A DNA stretch of 64,000 nt from Afipia carboxidovorans OM5 (GCF_000218565.1 NC_015684.1:1426001-1490000); one strand, 5' to 3'. Positions 16,298 through 25,930 are shown, numbered from the stretch's first letter. The notes: generated by a model not told the origin, from the sequence alone. Numbers and translations are program-made.

Positions 16298-18712
16298 ATG
16301 CTGAGAATTCTCAACTGCCTGCAAACCCAACATGACTGGAGACTGGTTCTCCTGGCGGCTGGTGTTTGCGTGCTGGCGAGTATTGCGACGATCAACATGT
16401 ATCAACGCGCGCGCGCGAACAAGGCGAAGTCCCGCCTGTTCTGGACGCTTGCGGCCGGCCTCGTTTGCGGTTGCGGCGTGTGGTCGACGCATTTCATCGG
16501 AATGCTCGCTTATTCGCCCGGCGTTCCGATCACGTTCGATTTCACCATGACAATGGTGTCGTTCGCGGTCGCGGTCGTGATGATGACGGCCGGATTCGTC
16601 GCGGCAATCTACGGCGAGCGGACGTGGTCGTCGCTGGTCGGCGGCGTGATCGTCGGCATTGCGATTTCGGTGATGCACCATCTCGGCATTGTCGCGCTGC
16701 GGATGTCGGCCGATATCGTCTGGATGCCGGATCTGCTGGTGCTGTCGGCCGTCTGCGGCATCGTCTTCAGCACGCTGTCGCTGTTTACGGTGCGGCAGGG
16801 CACCGCCATCACCCATAGCGGCATTGCAGCCGCACTGCTCGCCACCGCGACGTTGTCCGATCATATCATCGCGGTGAGCGCGATCGGGCTGATCCCGGAT
16901 ATCAACACCGTTTCGGACGAAGCCGGGCTTTCGCCGATTGTGCTGTCGATCAGCGTTGCGTCGATGATGGTGGCGATCGTGATCGCCTGCCTGATCGGCG
17001 CGATTTCGGATCGCCGCAGCCGCCGGCACATGAACGAGCGCAACATTCAGCTCAATGCCGCGATCCAGAACATCATGCAGGGTCTGTGCATGTTCGGGCC
17101 GGACAATTGCCTGCAGCTCTGGAACGACAAGTACGTCTCGATGTACCGGATCGCGCCCGAGGATATCCGTGTCGGCGCGACCGTCGAGGAATTGTTCGCC
17201 GCGCGCAAGAAGGCGGGTACCATCGTCAAGGAGCTCGATTTCTATTCCACGCGGCTGTGGGATTCGGTGAAGAACCGCGAGTCCGCGCGCTGGGTTCTCG
17301 AACTGGTCGACGGCCGCACCATCAGCGTCGCGTATCAGGCGATGGAGAATGGCGGCTGGGTCGGCACCCATGAGGACATCACCGAGCAGCGCAAGAGCGA
17401 AGCCCGCATTCAGTATCTCGCCCAGCACGACTCGTTGACCGGTTTGTTCAACCGCGTCGCCTTCAACGATCACGTCCGCAAGGTCTGGCAGAAGGCGGCA
17501 GCCCAGAAGCATCCGTTCACGATCCTCAGCCTCGATATCGACCGCTTCAGCGAGATCAACGACACCTACGGCCACAGCACGGGCGACGCATTTCTGCGGG
17601 AAGCCGCGCGGCGTCTGCAGGCCGCCTGCGGCAGTGCGTTCATCGCCCGCCTCGGCGGCGACGAGTTCATGATCGTATCCTCGGAGGGCGAGCAGCCCGC
17701 GCGCGCCGGCGATATCTGCACGCGGGTGCTGACCGCCTTCGAGATGATGTTCAACATCGACGGTCATGCGATCCACAGCGGCTGCACCGTTGGTGTCAGC
17801 ATCTATCCGCAGGACGGCGAGGATATCGAAACGCTCATCAGCAATGCCGGCGTCGCGCTCTATCGCGCCAAGAAGGAGGAGCGCGGCTCGATCCGTTTCT
17901 TCGAGCCGGAGATGGACAGGCAGCTTCGCGAGAAGCGCGTGATGCTGCACGATCTCGACCTCGTGCTCGAGAACAAGCAGCTTGAACTGCATTTCCAGCC
18001 GCAGGCGGACCCCGACGGCACACCGTTCGGATTCGAGGCGCTGGTGCGCTGGCGTCATCCGGAAAAGGGGCTGGTGCCGCCGGGCGTTTTCGTGCCGCTC
18101 GCCGAGGAGACCGGCGCGATCGTGGCGATCGACGAATGGATTCTGCGCAAGGCCTGTCAGGAGGCCGCGAGCTGGCCGAAGCCGTTGTCGATTGCGATCA
18201 ACGTCTCGCCGATGAGCTTCCAGCACAACGATCTGCCGGGCCTCATCCACTCCATCCTTCTGGAAACCGGCCTCAACCCGAAGCGGCTCGAGATCGAAAT
18301 CACCGAAGGCGTGCTGGTGCAGGATTTCTCCCGCGCCTGCTCGATCCTGCGCCGGATCAAGAACCTCGGCGTCCGGGTTGCGATGGATGATTTCGGCACC
18401 GGTTATTCGTCGCTGTCGTATCTGCAGTCGTTCCCGTTCGACAAGATCAAGATCGATCAGGCGTTCGTCGCGCAGATCAACAAGAACGTGCAGTCCTCCG
18501 CGATCATCCGTGCGATCATCAGCCTCGGCGAGGCGCTCAATCTCGGCGTCATTGCCGAGGGCGTCGAGACCGAGCTGCAGCGGGATTTCCTCGCCGATGC
18601 GGGATGCTTCGAGATGCAGGGCTACCTGATCGGCCGCCCGCAGCCGATCGCTGCTTATGCCGGTATCGTCGGCCGCCCGCCCGAGACGTCAAAGACGGCG
18701 ATGGTCGGGTAG
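16298..18712 (+). CDS. MHYT-PAS-GGDEF-EAL cyclic-di-GMP signalling protein
   Basis: 804 residues. The N-terminal 230 or so hold seven hydrophobic segments with MHYT-type motifs (STHFIGMLAY, VMHHLGIVAL, LSDHIIAVSA), thought to bind copper and sense a gas. A PAS-like region (about 245-365), GGDEF (intact GGDEF at 453-457) and EAL (E580-A-L582, DDFGTGYSS) follow. No RxxD inhibitory site stands upstream of GGDEF. Both catalytic signatures look intact, so synthase, hydrolase or both are possible. It is a single gene followed by a repeat element. Confidence 0.93.
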   Translation: MLRILNCLQTQHDWRLVLLAAGVCVLASIATINMYQRARANKAKSRLFWTLAAGLVCGCGVWSTHFIGMLAYSPGVPITFDFTMTMVSFAVAVVMMTAGFVAAIYGERTWSSLVGGVIVGIAISVMHHLGIVALRMSADIVWMPDLLVLSAVCGIVFSTLSLFTVRQGTAITHSGIAAALLATATLSDHIIAVSAIGLIPDINTVSDEAGLSPIVLSISVASMMVAIVIACLIGAISDRRSRRHMNERNIQLNAAIQNIMQGLCMFGPDNCLQLWNDKYVSMYRIAPEDIRVGATVEELFAARKKAGTIVKELDFYSTRLWDSVKNRESARWVLELVDGRTISVAYQAMENGGWVGTHEDITEQRKSEARIQYLAQHDSLTGLFNRVAFNDHVRKVWQKAAAQKHPFTILSLDIDRFSEINDTYGHSTGDAFLREAARRLQAACGSAFIARLGGDEFMIVSSEGEQPARAGDICTRVLTAFEMMFNIDGHAIHSGCTVGVSIYPQDGEDIETLISNAGVALYRAKKEERGSIRFFEPEMDRQLREKRVMLHDLDLVLENKQLELHFQPQADPDGTPFGFEALVRWRHPEKGLVPPGVFVPLAEETGAIVAIDEWILRKACQEAASWPKPLSIAINVSPMSFQHNDLPGLIHSILLETGLNPKRLEIEITEGVLVQDFSRACSILRRIKNLGVRVAMDDFGTGYSSLSYLQSFPFDKIKIDQAFVAQINKNVQSSAIIRAIISLGEALNLGVIAEGVETELQRDFLADAGCFEMQGYLIGRPQPIAAYAGIVGRPPETSKTAMVG

Positions 18713-18719
18713 CGCGCCT

Positions 18720-18845
18720 CGTCATGCGCGGGCATAGCCGTTCGAAGAACGGCGTCGCTTCCGCTCGCCTATGACCCGCGCATCCATCTAAAAAGAAGAG
18801 TCTCCTTATAAGAAGATGGATTGCCGGGTCGAGCCCGGCAATGAC
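18720..18845. repeat. Dispersed palindromic repeat, family 1, copy B (long form)
   Basis: Same GTCATGCGCGGG...CCCGCGCATCCATC and AAGATGGATTGCCGGG...CCCGGCAATGAC halves as copy A, but the first loop is enlarged by about 45 bases containing its own dyad (CCGTTCGAAGAACGG). It is between the convergent cyclic-di-GMP and aldo/keto reductase genes. Confidence 0.85.
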
Positions 18846-18894
18846 AGCAGGGCGCGTTTCTATCCCAATAGAACCGCGCTCGCGTGCCCGATCC

Positions 18895-19875
18895 TCACTG
18901 ATGCCCTGACACGCGATGCGGAATGTAGGGCGCCTCCAGCGCCTTGATTTCCTCGTCGGTGAGATTGAGCGACAGCGCCGCCACCGCATCGGTCAGGTGC
19001 TGCGGCTTCGAGGCGCCGATGATCGGCGCGGTGACGCCGCGTTTCTGGATCACCCAGGCGAGCGCGACCTGCGCGCGCGGCACGCCGCGTGCCTTGGCGA
19101 TGCGCGCGACTTCCGCGACGATCTGTTTGTCGGCGTCGACGGCCTGCGTGTAGAGCGTGCGACCGAACACGTCGCTCTTGGTGCGTTCGCTGACGTCGTC
19201 CCACTCGCGGGTCAGGCGGCCGCGCGCAAGCGGGCTCCACGGCACCACGGCGATGCCCTGATCGAGGCACAGCGGCAGCATCTCGCGCTCCTCCTCGCGA
19301 TAGAGAAGATTGAGATGGTCCTGCATGCTGACGAATTCGCTCCAGCCATGCAGGCGCGAGGTGTAGAGCGCCTTGGCGAACTGCCATGCGTGCATCGACG
19401 ACGCGCCGATATAGCGCACCTTGCCGGCGCGAACGATGTCGTTCAGCGCCTCCAGCGTCTCCTCGATCGGCGTGTCGTAGTCCCATCGGTGGATCTGGTA
19501 GAGGTCGATGTAATCGGTGCCGAGTCGGCGCAGGCTGTTGTTGACCTCGGTGAAAATCGCCTTGCGGGAAAGGCCGGCGCCGTTGGGCTCGTCGCGCATC
19601 CGCAGGCAGACCTTGCTGGTGATGATGACCTCGTCGCGGCGGGCGAAATCCTTCACCGCGCGGCCGATGATTTCTTCCGAGGTGCCGTCGGAATAGGTGT
19701 TGGCGGTGTCGAGCACGTTGATGCCGAGTTCGAGCGCCTGCTTGATGAGCGGCCGGCTCGCGTCCTCCGGCATGGTCCAGGGGTGCTGGCCGCGATCCGG
19801 CGTGCCGTAGGTCATGCAGCCGAGCCACAGGCGCGACACCTTCAGACCGGTTTTGCCGAACTTGACGTATTCCAT
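18895..19875 (-). CDS. Aldo/keto reductase
   Basis: 326 residues of the AKR superfamily, TIM barrel, NADPH-linked carbonyl reduction in the cytoplasm. The catalytic tetrad is visible: D56 and Y61 in LDTANTYSDG, K88 in IITSKVC and H129 in DLYQIHRWD. The C-terminal cofactor segment (RGVTAPIIGASKPQHL) is present. It is a stand-alone gene, substrate unknown. The length and sequence are close to the YajO/Tas-like group. The start is the only good ATG at the family boundary (MEYVKFGKTG). Confidence 0.93.
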   Translation of the reverse strand: MEYVKFGKTGLKVSRLWLGCMTYGTPDRGQHPWTMPEDASRPLIKQALELGINVLDTANTYSDGTSEEIIGRAVKDFARRDEVIITSKVCLRMRDEPNGAGLSRKAIFTEVNNSLRRLGTDYIDLYQIHRWDYDTPIEETLEALNDIVRAGKVRYIGASSMHAWQFAKALYTSRLHGWSEFVSMQDHLNLLYREEEREMLPLCLDQGIAVVPWSPLARGRLTREWDDVSERTKSDVFGRTLYTQAVDADKQIVAEVARIAKARGVPRAQVALAWVIQKRGVTAPIIGASKPQHLTDAVAALSLNLTDEEIKALEAPYIPHRVSGHQ

Positions 19876-20360
19876 GGACAGCCTCGTACTTCGTCTATGT
19901 CAGAAAGGGAGAATGCGGCGGTCGCCGCGGCCGCATTAAAGCATAGGGATGCGACAAGCGGCGCTCAAAATCTTGCGTGCCGACAGCCACGGAAAAAGTG
20001 ATCTTTCGCAAAGCGCGCTCGTTCACTGAACGAGATCAAGCCATTCCGGGGCCGACCGTTGCGCGCCGCGCAATGCTGTCGGCGGTAGTATCTTAACGGA
20101 CGATTTTACATTTTATGCCATGTCTGAACCGTGGGTTTGGCGGCCATTTGCCGGCAATGGGCTGAGGCGGCGTTCTTCCGAGCGCCTTTCGTTTCCGAAG
20201 CTGCGAAGGCTTTGCCTTCCGCCATTGCTGCAAGCGGCCTGCGCACAACCTGCACGGAATTTGAAGTGAGCGGATTGTTGTCCGCAAAGCATGCGTCGTT
20301 GTCGCAAAGGAGCGGCTACAGGTTTCAGTTTTGTGTTCGCTTATACTTGAAGGGACGGAT
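19876..20360. other. Non-coding stretch upstream of the chemotaxis receptor
   Basis: 485 bases between two divergent genes. Open frames inside (for example 20131-20448) have no family resemblance or ribosome-binding site. I see no convincing promoter or operator beyond the GAAGGGA ribosome-binding site of the receptor gene. Confidence 0.5.
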
Positions 20361-22097
20361 ATGCTGGGCTGGGTCAAGAAATTCAACATTTTCGCTTGGA
20401 TCAAGCACGTCGGGTTGTCCTGGAAGGCGCAGATCGGACCAGGCTTGATGGTTGTCGCCATCGTCGGGATCGGCATGTACGCGCTCTCGACGCTGCAATC
20501 CAACCAGACCGCCGCCGATGACCTGATGTCGGGGCCGGTGCGGCAGGCGGAGCTGATGAATGAGCTCACCGCCATGACGTGGGCCGCTCACGCCAATCTC
20601 TATCGTCTCACTGCAACCGCCGCGATCGAAACCGACGCCAAGCATATCGAGAGCTATGCGCTCGATGCCTCGGCCTCGCTCGGCCGCGCATCCGATGCGC
20701 TGGCAGCGCTTGAAATCACCGTGCTGCAGCCGAGCTCGTCGTTTACGCCCGCCGACTACGCCCACCTCAAGGACGCGGTCAACGCCTACCTCGAAAAGGG
20801 CAAGGTGATTGTCGAGAAGACCGGCGCCATGGGCGCGGACCCTCATTTCACCAAGGAAGCGGAAGAGCAGTTCGCCGTGGTCTCGCGTCAGGTGTCGGAT
20901 CTGATGATGGCGAGCGGCAACCGCAAGAGCATCGAGATCGGCAATTCGCAGGTGCGCCTCGAGGAGCAGCAGTTCACATTGCAGGTGGTGCTTGCCGTCG
21001 TGTCGCTGCTCGGCGTGCTGTTCGCCTTCTTCATCGGGCGCAGCATCTCCAAGCCGGTCGTCGCGATGACCACGGCGATGCGTGAGCTTGCCGCGGGCGA
21101 TCTCACGGTGCAGTTGCCGGGCCTCGATCGTGGCGACGAAGTCGGCAAGATGGCGCGCGCGGTGGAGGAATTCAAAATCCAGGCCGTGGCGAAGGCCGAG
21201 GCCGAGGCGGTGGAGCGCGAGTCGAAGAACCGCGAAGCTGCGTCCGCACGCAAGGCCGAGCTCTATACGCTCGCTGAAACCTTCGAGAGCGCGGTCGGCA
21301 GGATCATCGAACACGTCAGCTCGGCATCGAGCGACCTTGAAGCCTCTGCGGAGGTACTGACCAAGAGCAGCGTTGCGACGCAGGAGCTCAGCGCCGTGGT
21401 GGCGAACGCTTCGGAAGAAACCTCCAGCAACGTCCAGTCGGTTGCCTCAGCGACCGAGGAGATGGCGGCGTCGGTGTCGGAAATCGGCCGTCAGGTCGCG
21501 GATTCCAACCAGATCGCATCGGAAGCTGTGGCGCAGGCCCAGCGCACCGACGAGCGGATCAGCGAACTGTCGCAGGCCGCGAGCCGGATCGGCGACGTCA
21601 CCATGCTGATTACGACGATCGCGAGCCAGACCAATCTCCTTGCGCTCAACGCCACCATCGAGGCGGCGCGCGCGGGCGAGGCCGGCAAGGGCTTTGCGGT
21701 GGTCGCGCAGGAGGTGAAGGCGCTGGCCGCCCAGACCACCAAGGCGACCCACGAAATCAGCACCCAGATTGCAGCGATGCAGTCGGCCACGGAAGAGTCA
21801 GTGGTTGCGATCAAGGAGATCGGTGGCACCATCGGCCGTTTGTCGGAGATCGCAACGATCATCGCGGCTTCGATCGAGGAGCAGGGCGCGGCGACGCAGG
21901 AAATCGCCGTGAGCGTCCAGCAGGCGGCGGTCGGCACCTCGCGTGTCGCCACCAGCATTGCCGACGTGCATCGCGGCGCGGGCGACACCGGTACGGCATC
22001 CTCGCAGGTGCTCTCGGCCGCGCAGTTGCTCTCGAACGAGAACAAGCGGCTGAAGGCGGAAGTCGCGAAGTTCCTGGAGACCGTCCGGGCCGCGTAA
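20361..22097 (+). CDS. Methyl-accepting chemotaxis protein
   Basis: About 578 residues: membrane segment at about 23-41, a helical periplasmic four-helix-type sensor (to about 205), a second membrane segment (VVLAVVSLLGVLFAFFIG), HAMP domain (SKPVVAMTTAMRELAAGDL) and a signalling coiled coil with the conserved hairpin tip SQTNLLALNATIEAARAGE and GKGFAVVAQEVKALA. It has no C-terminal CheR-docking pentapeptide (ends ETVRAA). The ATG at 20361 has GAAGGGA before it; an upstream start adds ten residues without support. The ligand is unknown and no che genes are in the window. Confidence 0.93.
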   Translation: MLGWVKKFNIFAWIKHVGLSWKAQIGPGLMVVAIVGIGMYALSTLQSNQTAADDLMSGPVRQAELMNELTAMTWAAHANLYRLTATAAIETDAKHIESYALDASASLGRASDALAALEITVLQPSSSFTPADYAHLKDAVNAYLEKGKVIVEKTGAMGADPHFTKEAEEQFAVVSRQVSDLMMASGNRKSIEIGNSQVRLEEQQFTLQVVLAVVSLLGVLFAFFIGRSISKPVVAMTTAMRELAAGDLTVQLPGLDRGDEVGKMARAVEEFKIQAVAKAEAEAVERESKNREAASARKAELYTLAETFESAVGRIIEHVSSASSDLEASAEVLTKSSVATQELSAVVANASEETSSNVQSVASATEEMAASVSEIGRQVADSNQIASEAVAQAQRTDERISELSQAASRIGDVTMLITTIASQTNLLALNATIEAARAGEAGKGFAVVAQEVKALAAQTTKATHEISTQIAAMQSATEESVVAIKEIGGTIGRLSEIATIIAASIEEQGAATQEIAVSVQQAAVGTSRVATSIADVHRGAGDTGTASSQVLSAAQLLSNENKRLKAEVAKFLETVRAA

Positions 22098-22151
22098 GGC
22101 GGCTCGAGGGTCACTAGTTTGGAGTATTTTCGTTTTATTGGAAACGCGATC

Positions 22152-22236
22152 TGTCATTGCCGGGCTTGACCCGGCAATCCATCTTCTTGAGCAAACTCTT
22201 TTTTGATGGATGCGCGGGTCAAGCCCGCGCATGACG
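22152..22236. repeat. Dispersed palindromic repeat, family 1, copy C
   Basis: Two hairpins (TTGCCGGG...CCCGGCAA and ATGCGCGGG...CCCGCGCAT) in the opposite order to copy A, framed by GTCAT and ATGAC, with ATCCATCT...GATGGAT around the spacer. It lies between the convergent chemotaxis receptor and bioA genes. Confidence 0.85.
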
Positions 22237-22274
22237 ATTCCGAGTAAGTCTAAAACGTTCCAAGGCGCGCGGCT

Positions 22275-23537
22275 TTACGCGCGCAGGTTCGCCGCCTCGC
22301 CGATGGCGGCGTAGATCCGATCGATGTCGCCCTGCGTCACGCAATAGGGCGGCATTACATAGATCGTATTGCCGAGCGGCCGTATGAGCAGGTCGTGCTC
22401 ATTGAAATAGGCCCAGAGGCGGGGCGTGATGTCGGCGAGATAACCGGCGTCTTCAACCTTCAGATCCAGCGCGGTGATGGTGCCGCAGCGGCGCACATTC
22501 GTAAAACGCGGATCGTCGCGGAATGTCTCGAGCGCGCGCTCCTGCATGGTGCAGAGCGCGTCGATGCGCGTGCGAACGGCGCTATCATCCCACATCTTCA
22601 GGTTCGCAAGCGCCGCCGCGCAGGCGACCGGATTGGCCGTGTAGGAGCTCGAATGGTAGAAGGTCTTGGTGCGATCCGTTGAGTAGTGGGCATCGAAGAT
22701 CGAGCGCGTGCACAATGTCACCGCGAGCGGCAGCGCGCCGCCGGTAATGCCCTTCGAATAGCAGACGATGTCCGGCGTGATCCCGGCCTGTTCGCAGGCG
22801 AACAGCGTGCCGGTGCGGCCCCAGCCCGTCATCACCTCGTCGGCGATGAACAGCACATCGGCCTCGGTGCAGATGCGCCGCATTTCCTTGAGGGTTTGCG
22901 GCGAATACATCAGCATGCCGCCCGCGCCGAGCACCAGCGGCTCGACGATGAGCGCGGCCGGGCGGTTGCGGCAGGCCCGCTCCAGCGCGTCGAGCGTGTC
23001 CTGCTCCTTGCCTGCGGCCGGAAAGGGGATGCAATCGACGGAAAACAGCAGCGGCTCGTAGGCCGCGTTGAACACGCCGCGCGCGCCGACCGACATCGTG
23101 CCGATGGTGTCGCCGTGATAGGAGTGCTCCATCACCACGATGCGCTCGCGCGGCGCGCCGGTGTGGCGCCAGTAGCCCAACGCCATCTTGATCGCGACCT
23201 CGACGCAGGTCGAGCCACTGTCGGAAAAGAAGACGTGCGAGAGCCCTTTGGGCGAGAGCCCGATGAGCCGCTCCGCCACCTCCTCGGCGGCCGGGTGCGT
23301 CTGCCCCGCGAAGATGATCTGGCTGAGCCGCGCCGCCTCATCCTGAATAGCGCGCACGATATTCGGATGGCAATGCCCGTGCGTTACCACCCACCACGAC
23401 GCGATGGCATCGAGGATGCGGCGGCCGTCGTCGGTGTAGAGGAACGCGCCCTCGGCGCGCACGATGGTCGGGAAATCATCGTAGAGCGCATGCTGCGTGA
23501 ACGGGTGCCAGACCGGCGATTGCGTGGGTGAGGTCAT
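22275..23537 (-). CDS. bioA: Adenosylmethionine-8-amino-7-oxononanoate aminotransferase
   Basis: 420-residue class III PLP aminotransferase that turns KAPA into DAPA in biotin synthesis, using SAM as amino donor. Signatures are WHPFTQH at 10-16 (typical of BioA), SDSGSTCVEVA at 105-115, IADEVMTGWGRTG at 231-243 and the PLP lysine K262 in YSKGITGG. It is the last gene of the bioFDA operon; its ATG overlaps the bioD stop by four bases (ATGA). Length and motifs are normal. Confidence 0.96.
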   Translation of the reverse strand: MTSPTQSPVWHPFTQHALYDDFPTIVRAEGAFLYTDDGRRILDAIASWWVVTHGHCHPNIVRAIQDEAARLSQIIFAGQTHPAAEEVAERLIGLSPKGLSHVFFSDSGSTCVEVAIKMALGYWRHTGAPRERIVVMEHSYHGDTIGTMSVGARGVFNAAYEPLLFSVDCIPFPAAGKEQDTLDALERACRNRPAALIVEPLVLGAGGMLMYSPQTLKEMRRICTEADVLFIADEVMTGWGRTGTLFACEQAGITPDIVCYSKGITGGALPLAVTLCTRSIFDAHYSTDRTKTFYHSSSYTANPVACAAALANLKMWDDSAVRTRIDALCTMQERALETFRDDPRFTNVRRCGTITALDLKVEDAGYLADITPRLWAYFNEHDLLIRPLGNTIYVMPPYCVTQGDIDRIYAAIGEAANLRA

Positions 23538-24166
23538 GCGGTGAAGTCGGACAGATTGAACGAGGTGATGAAGGCTGCGCGCAACGCCTCGGGCGTGAGT
23601 GGGGAGAGCGGCGGCAGGCGGCCGAGATGGCGCACGCCGCCGATCTTGCAGATGATGCGCTCGCTCTCGGCATAGTCTTCGCCGATAAACGCGATACCGA
23701 CGAGCGGAATGTCGCGCCGCTTCACCGCCTCGATCGACAGCAGCGAGTGATTGATGGTGCCGAGCGTGGTGCGTGCGCAGAGCACGAGCGGCAGCTTCCA
23801 GCGCGCGAACACGTCGATGAAAAGCGTATCCTCGTTGATCGGCACCATCAGCCCGCCGGCCCCTTCGATCACCAGCGGCCGGTCCTTCGCAGGCGGCGGC
23901 GTGAGATCATTTGTATCGATCGTGATACCGTCGATCCGCGCGGCATAATGCGGGGAGGCGGGCGTGTTGAGGATGTAGCGCTCGGGCAGGATGCGCTCGG
24001 GCGGGAGGCCGCTCAGGCGTGCGACGCGCAATGCATCGGTGCCGTCATCGCGGCCCGCCTGCACCGGTTTCCAGTAATCGGCATCGAGCGCGCCCGCGAG
24101 CGCGGCGCTGAAAACAGTTTTCCCGACATCGGTATCGGTACCGCTGACAACAAGGCGCGTGCTCAT
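23534..24166 (-). CDS. bioD: Dethiobiotin synthetase
   Basis: 210 residues of the P-loop dethiobiotin synthase family, which closes the ureido ring of DAPA with CO2 and ATP. The P-loop GTDTDVGKT is at residues 9-17, with the conserved WKPVQAG following at about 32-38 and VIEGAGGLMVPI at about 99-110. It overlaps bioF upstream and bioA downstream by four bases each, so the three are translationally coupled. Confidence 0.96.
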   Translation of the reverse strand: MSTRLVVSGTDTDVGKTVFSAALAGALDADYWKPVQAGRDDGTDALRVARLSGLPPERILPERYILNTPASPHYAARIDGITIDTNDLTPPPAKDRPLVIEGAGGLMVPINEDTLFIDVFARWKLPLVLCARTTLGTINHSLLSIEAVKRRDIPLVGIAFIGEDYAESERIICKIGGVRHLGRLPPLSPLTPEALRAAFITSFNLSDFTA

Positions 24167-25323
24167 GCCGGCAGTGTGTGCGCTTCTTCCGCGAGCGCTG
24201 CAAGCATTGATTGGAGATCGTCGGCGCTGGCGTTGAGCGTCAGCGAGATGCGTAGCCGCGCGGTGCCCGCAGGTACCGTCGGCGGGCGGATGCCGCGAAT
24301 GTCGAACCCGCGATGTTGCAGGGCGGATGCGAGCGCCATGGTGCGGTCATTATGGCCGACGAGGTAGGGAATGATCTGCGTGCCGGACGGCGTCCAGCCT
24401 TGCGCGCCGATGATGCGACCTGCGAGCGCGATCAGATCGTGCAGCCGCTCCCGACGTTCCGGCTCCTCGCGCAGGATGTTCAATGCCTCGCCGACCGCAA
24501 CTGCCATCAGCGGCGACGGCGCGGTGGCGAAGATGAAAGGCCGGCTGCGGTTGACGAGAAAATCTCGCAGCAGTTTTGTTGTCAGCACCAGCGCACCGGA
24601 GGCGCCGAGTGCCTTGCCGCAGGTGTGAACCGCGACGACATTGGCGCGGCCTTCAAACGGCGCGGAAAGCCCGCGCCCGTCGGGGCCGAACACGCCGGTC
24701 GCGTGCGCTTCGTCGATATAGAGAAAGCCGTCGTGCCGGTCGGCGATTTGCATCAGCTCATCGAGCGGCGCGATATCGCCATCCATCGAATAGATGCTCT
24801 CGACCGCGATCCATGGCCGGCCCTTGCCGCCATTGGCGCGCCAAGTGCGGATCGCATCTTCCACTGCGCCCGCGTCGTTGTGGCGCGACTCGACAATTTC
24901 GGCGCGGCTCGCCTTGGCGCCTTCGCGCATGCTCGCATGCGAAAGCTCGTCCATGATGAGCAGATCGCCGCGCTGGGGCAGGGTGCTCAGCGCCGCGAAG
25001 TTCGCGCTGTAGCCCGCGCCGAAATAGAGTGCGTTCTCGGCCTTGAAGAACGCCGCCGCCTGCGCCTCGAGCTGTTCGTGCTCCGCGCAATTGCCGCGTA
25101 AGAGGCGCGAACCGCCCGCGCCGATCGGCGTGCCGGCATCGATGGCGGCGATCACCGCCTGGCGCAGCCGCGGCGATTCCGCGAGCGCAAGATAATCGTT
25201 CGAGACGAAATCGATGCCCTGGCGCGGATGCAGGCTGCGCAGTCGCGCGTCGCGCGTCAGCGCGTCCAGCGCGCTCCTGTAGCGCTCGTCGACAGATGGC
25301 ATATCGGAGGGGAGGGACGCCAA
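24163..25323 (-). CDS. bioF: 8-amino-7-oxononanoate synthase
   Basis: 386 residues of the alpha-oxoamine synthase family, joining pimeloyl-ACP/CoA and alanine to KAPA. It shows NDYLALAESPRL, GAGGSRLLRGNCAEHEQLE, IDEAHATGVFGPDGRG and the PLP lysine K237 in HTCGKALGASG. It is the first gene of bioFDA. An alternative ATG seven codons later (25302) is also possible. bioB is not in the window. Confidence 0.95.
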   Translation of the reverse strand: MASLPSDMPSVDERYRSALDALTRDARLRSLHPRQGIDFVSNDYLALAESPRLRQAVIAAIDAGTPIGAGGSRLLRGNCAEHEQLEAQAAAFFKAENALYFGAGYSANFAALSTLPQRGDLLIMDELSHASMREGAKASRAEIVESRHNDAGAVEDAIRTWRANGGKGRPWIAVESIYSMDGDIAPLDELMQIADRHDGFLYIDEAHATGVFGPDGRGLSAPFEGRANVVAVHTCGKALGASGALVLTTKLLRDFLVNRSRPFIFATAPSPLMAVAVGEALNILREEPERRERLHDLIALAGRIIGAQGWTPSGTQIIPYLVGHNDRTMALASALQHRGFDIRGIRPPTVPAGTARLRISLTLNASADDLQSMLAALAEEAHTLPA

Positions 25324-25460
25324 GGGTCACCGCTTCGGTTGGTCCGGGCGCTTGTAACATGCCGGGCAGGGGGCGTCAGCGGCGCAGATTCCGCGCGACA
25401 TTATTTTCGGTTTTGTCTAGAGCGTGATCGCTTTTTGCAACAGAACCGACGGAACGACCC

Positions 25461-25724
25461 ATGGAAGAACTCAACGGCCGGATGATCGCCTGCCAGATCC
25501 TGATTACGGGACTGATCGCGCGTGTCGCCAACGAGCAGCGTGATCCGCTGCGCTTTCTCACCGACTTTCGCGACGAAATCCGCGCCGTGGTCCGCGGCGT
25601 CAATATCGCCGGTACTCCCAATGCCGATGCGATCCGGCGCACCGCGCAGGAGACGGTCGATGAGATGTTTTCACTGATGAAGCCGCCGAGCGAGGATGCC
25701 GATCCTTCGCAAAGCCACGAGTGA
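25461..25724 (+). CDS. Conserved-looking small protein of unknown function
   Basis: 87 residues, no signal peptide or membrane segment, predicted mostly helical (MIACQILITGLIARVANEQ, then LRFLTDFRDEIRAVV) with a charged, Ser/Glu-rich tail. The composition and codon use match the surrounding genes, the start is a good ATG, and it lies divergent from bioF with 137 bp between. I do not recognise the family. It may be a small regulatory or adaptor protein. Confidence 0.6.
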   Translation: MEELNGRMIACQILITGLIARVANEQRDPLRFLTDFRDEIRAVVRGVNIAGTPNADAIRRTAQETVDEMFSLMKPPSEDADPSQSHE

Positions 25725-25743
25725 AAGCCCTGAGTATCTCAAG

Positions 25744-25760
25744 TTTAGAACGATTAAAAA
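25744..25760. promoter_or_regulatory. Partial Irr-box (iron control element)-like site upstream of the siderophore receptor
   Basis: TTTAGAACGATTAAAAA resembles the rhizobial ICE (TTTAGAA-N3-TTCTAAA): the left half is perfect, the right half keeps only TT and AAA. It is 170 bp upstream of the receptor start in an A/T-rich intergenic region, where iron-responsive control is expected. This is inference. Confidence 0.4.
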
Positions 25761-25930
25761 CTTGGAGCACTCAAACTTAAAAGGTGCTTCCGATCTGCCT
25801 CTTTTGAGGGATTCAAAAGGAAAAGCATCGGAATAAAATTGATTGCGCAGTTCCCGAGTCCTATGAGCGACTAGACAAAAGGTCGCACAGTCAAAGTGAC
25901 GCGACCGACTCTGGATTTGGGGCAAGAGAC

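Noticed and set aside
16208..18250. 680-codon open frame antisense to the MHYT-GGDEF-EAL gene
   Set aside because: Low-complexity, His/Arg/Asp-rich translation and no start signals; the sense gene is certain.
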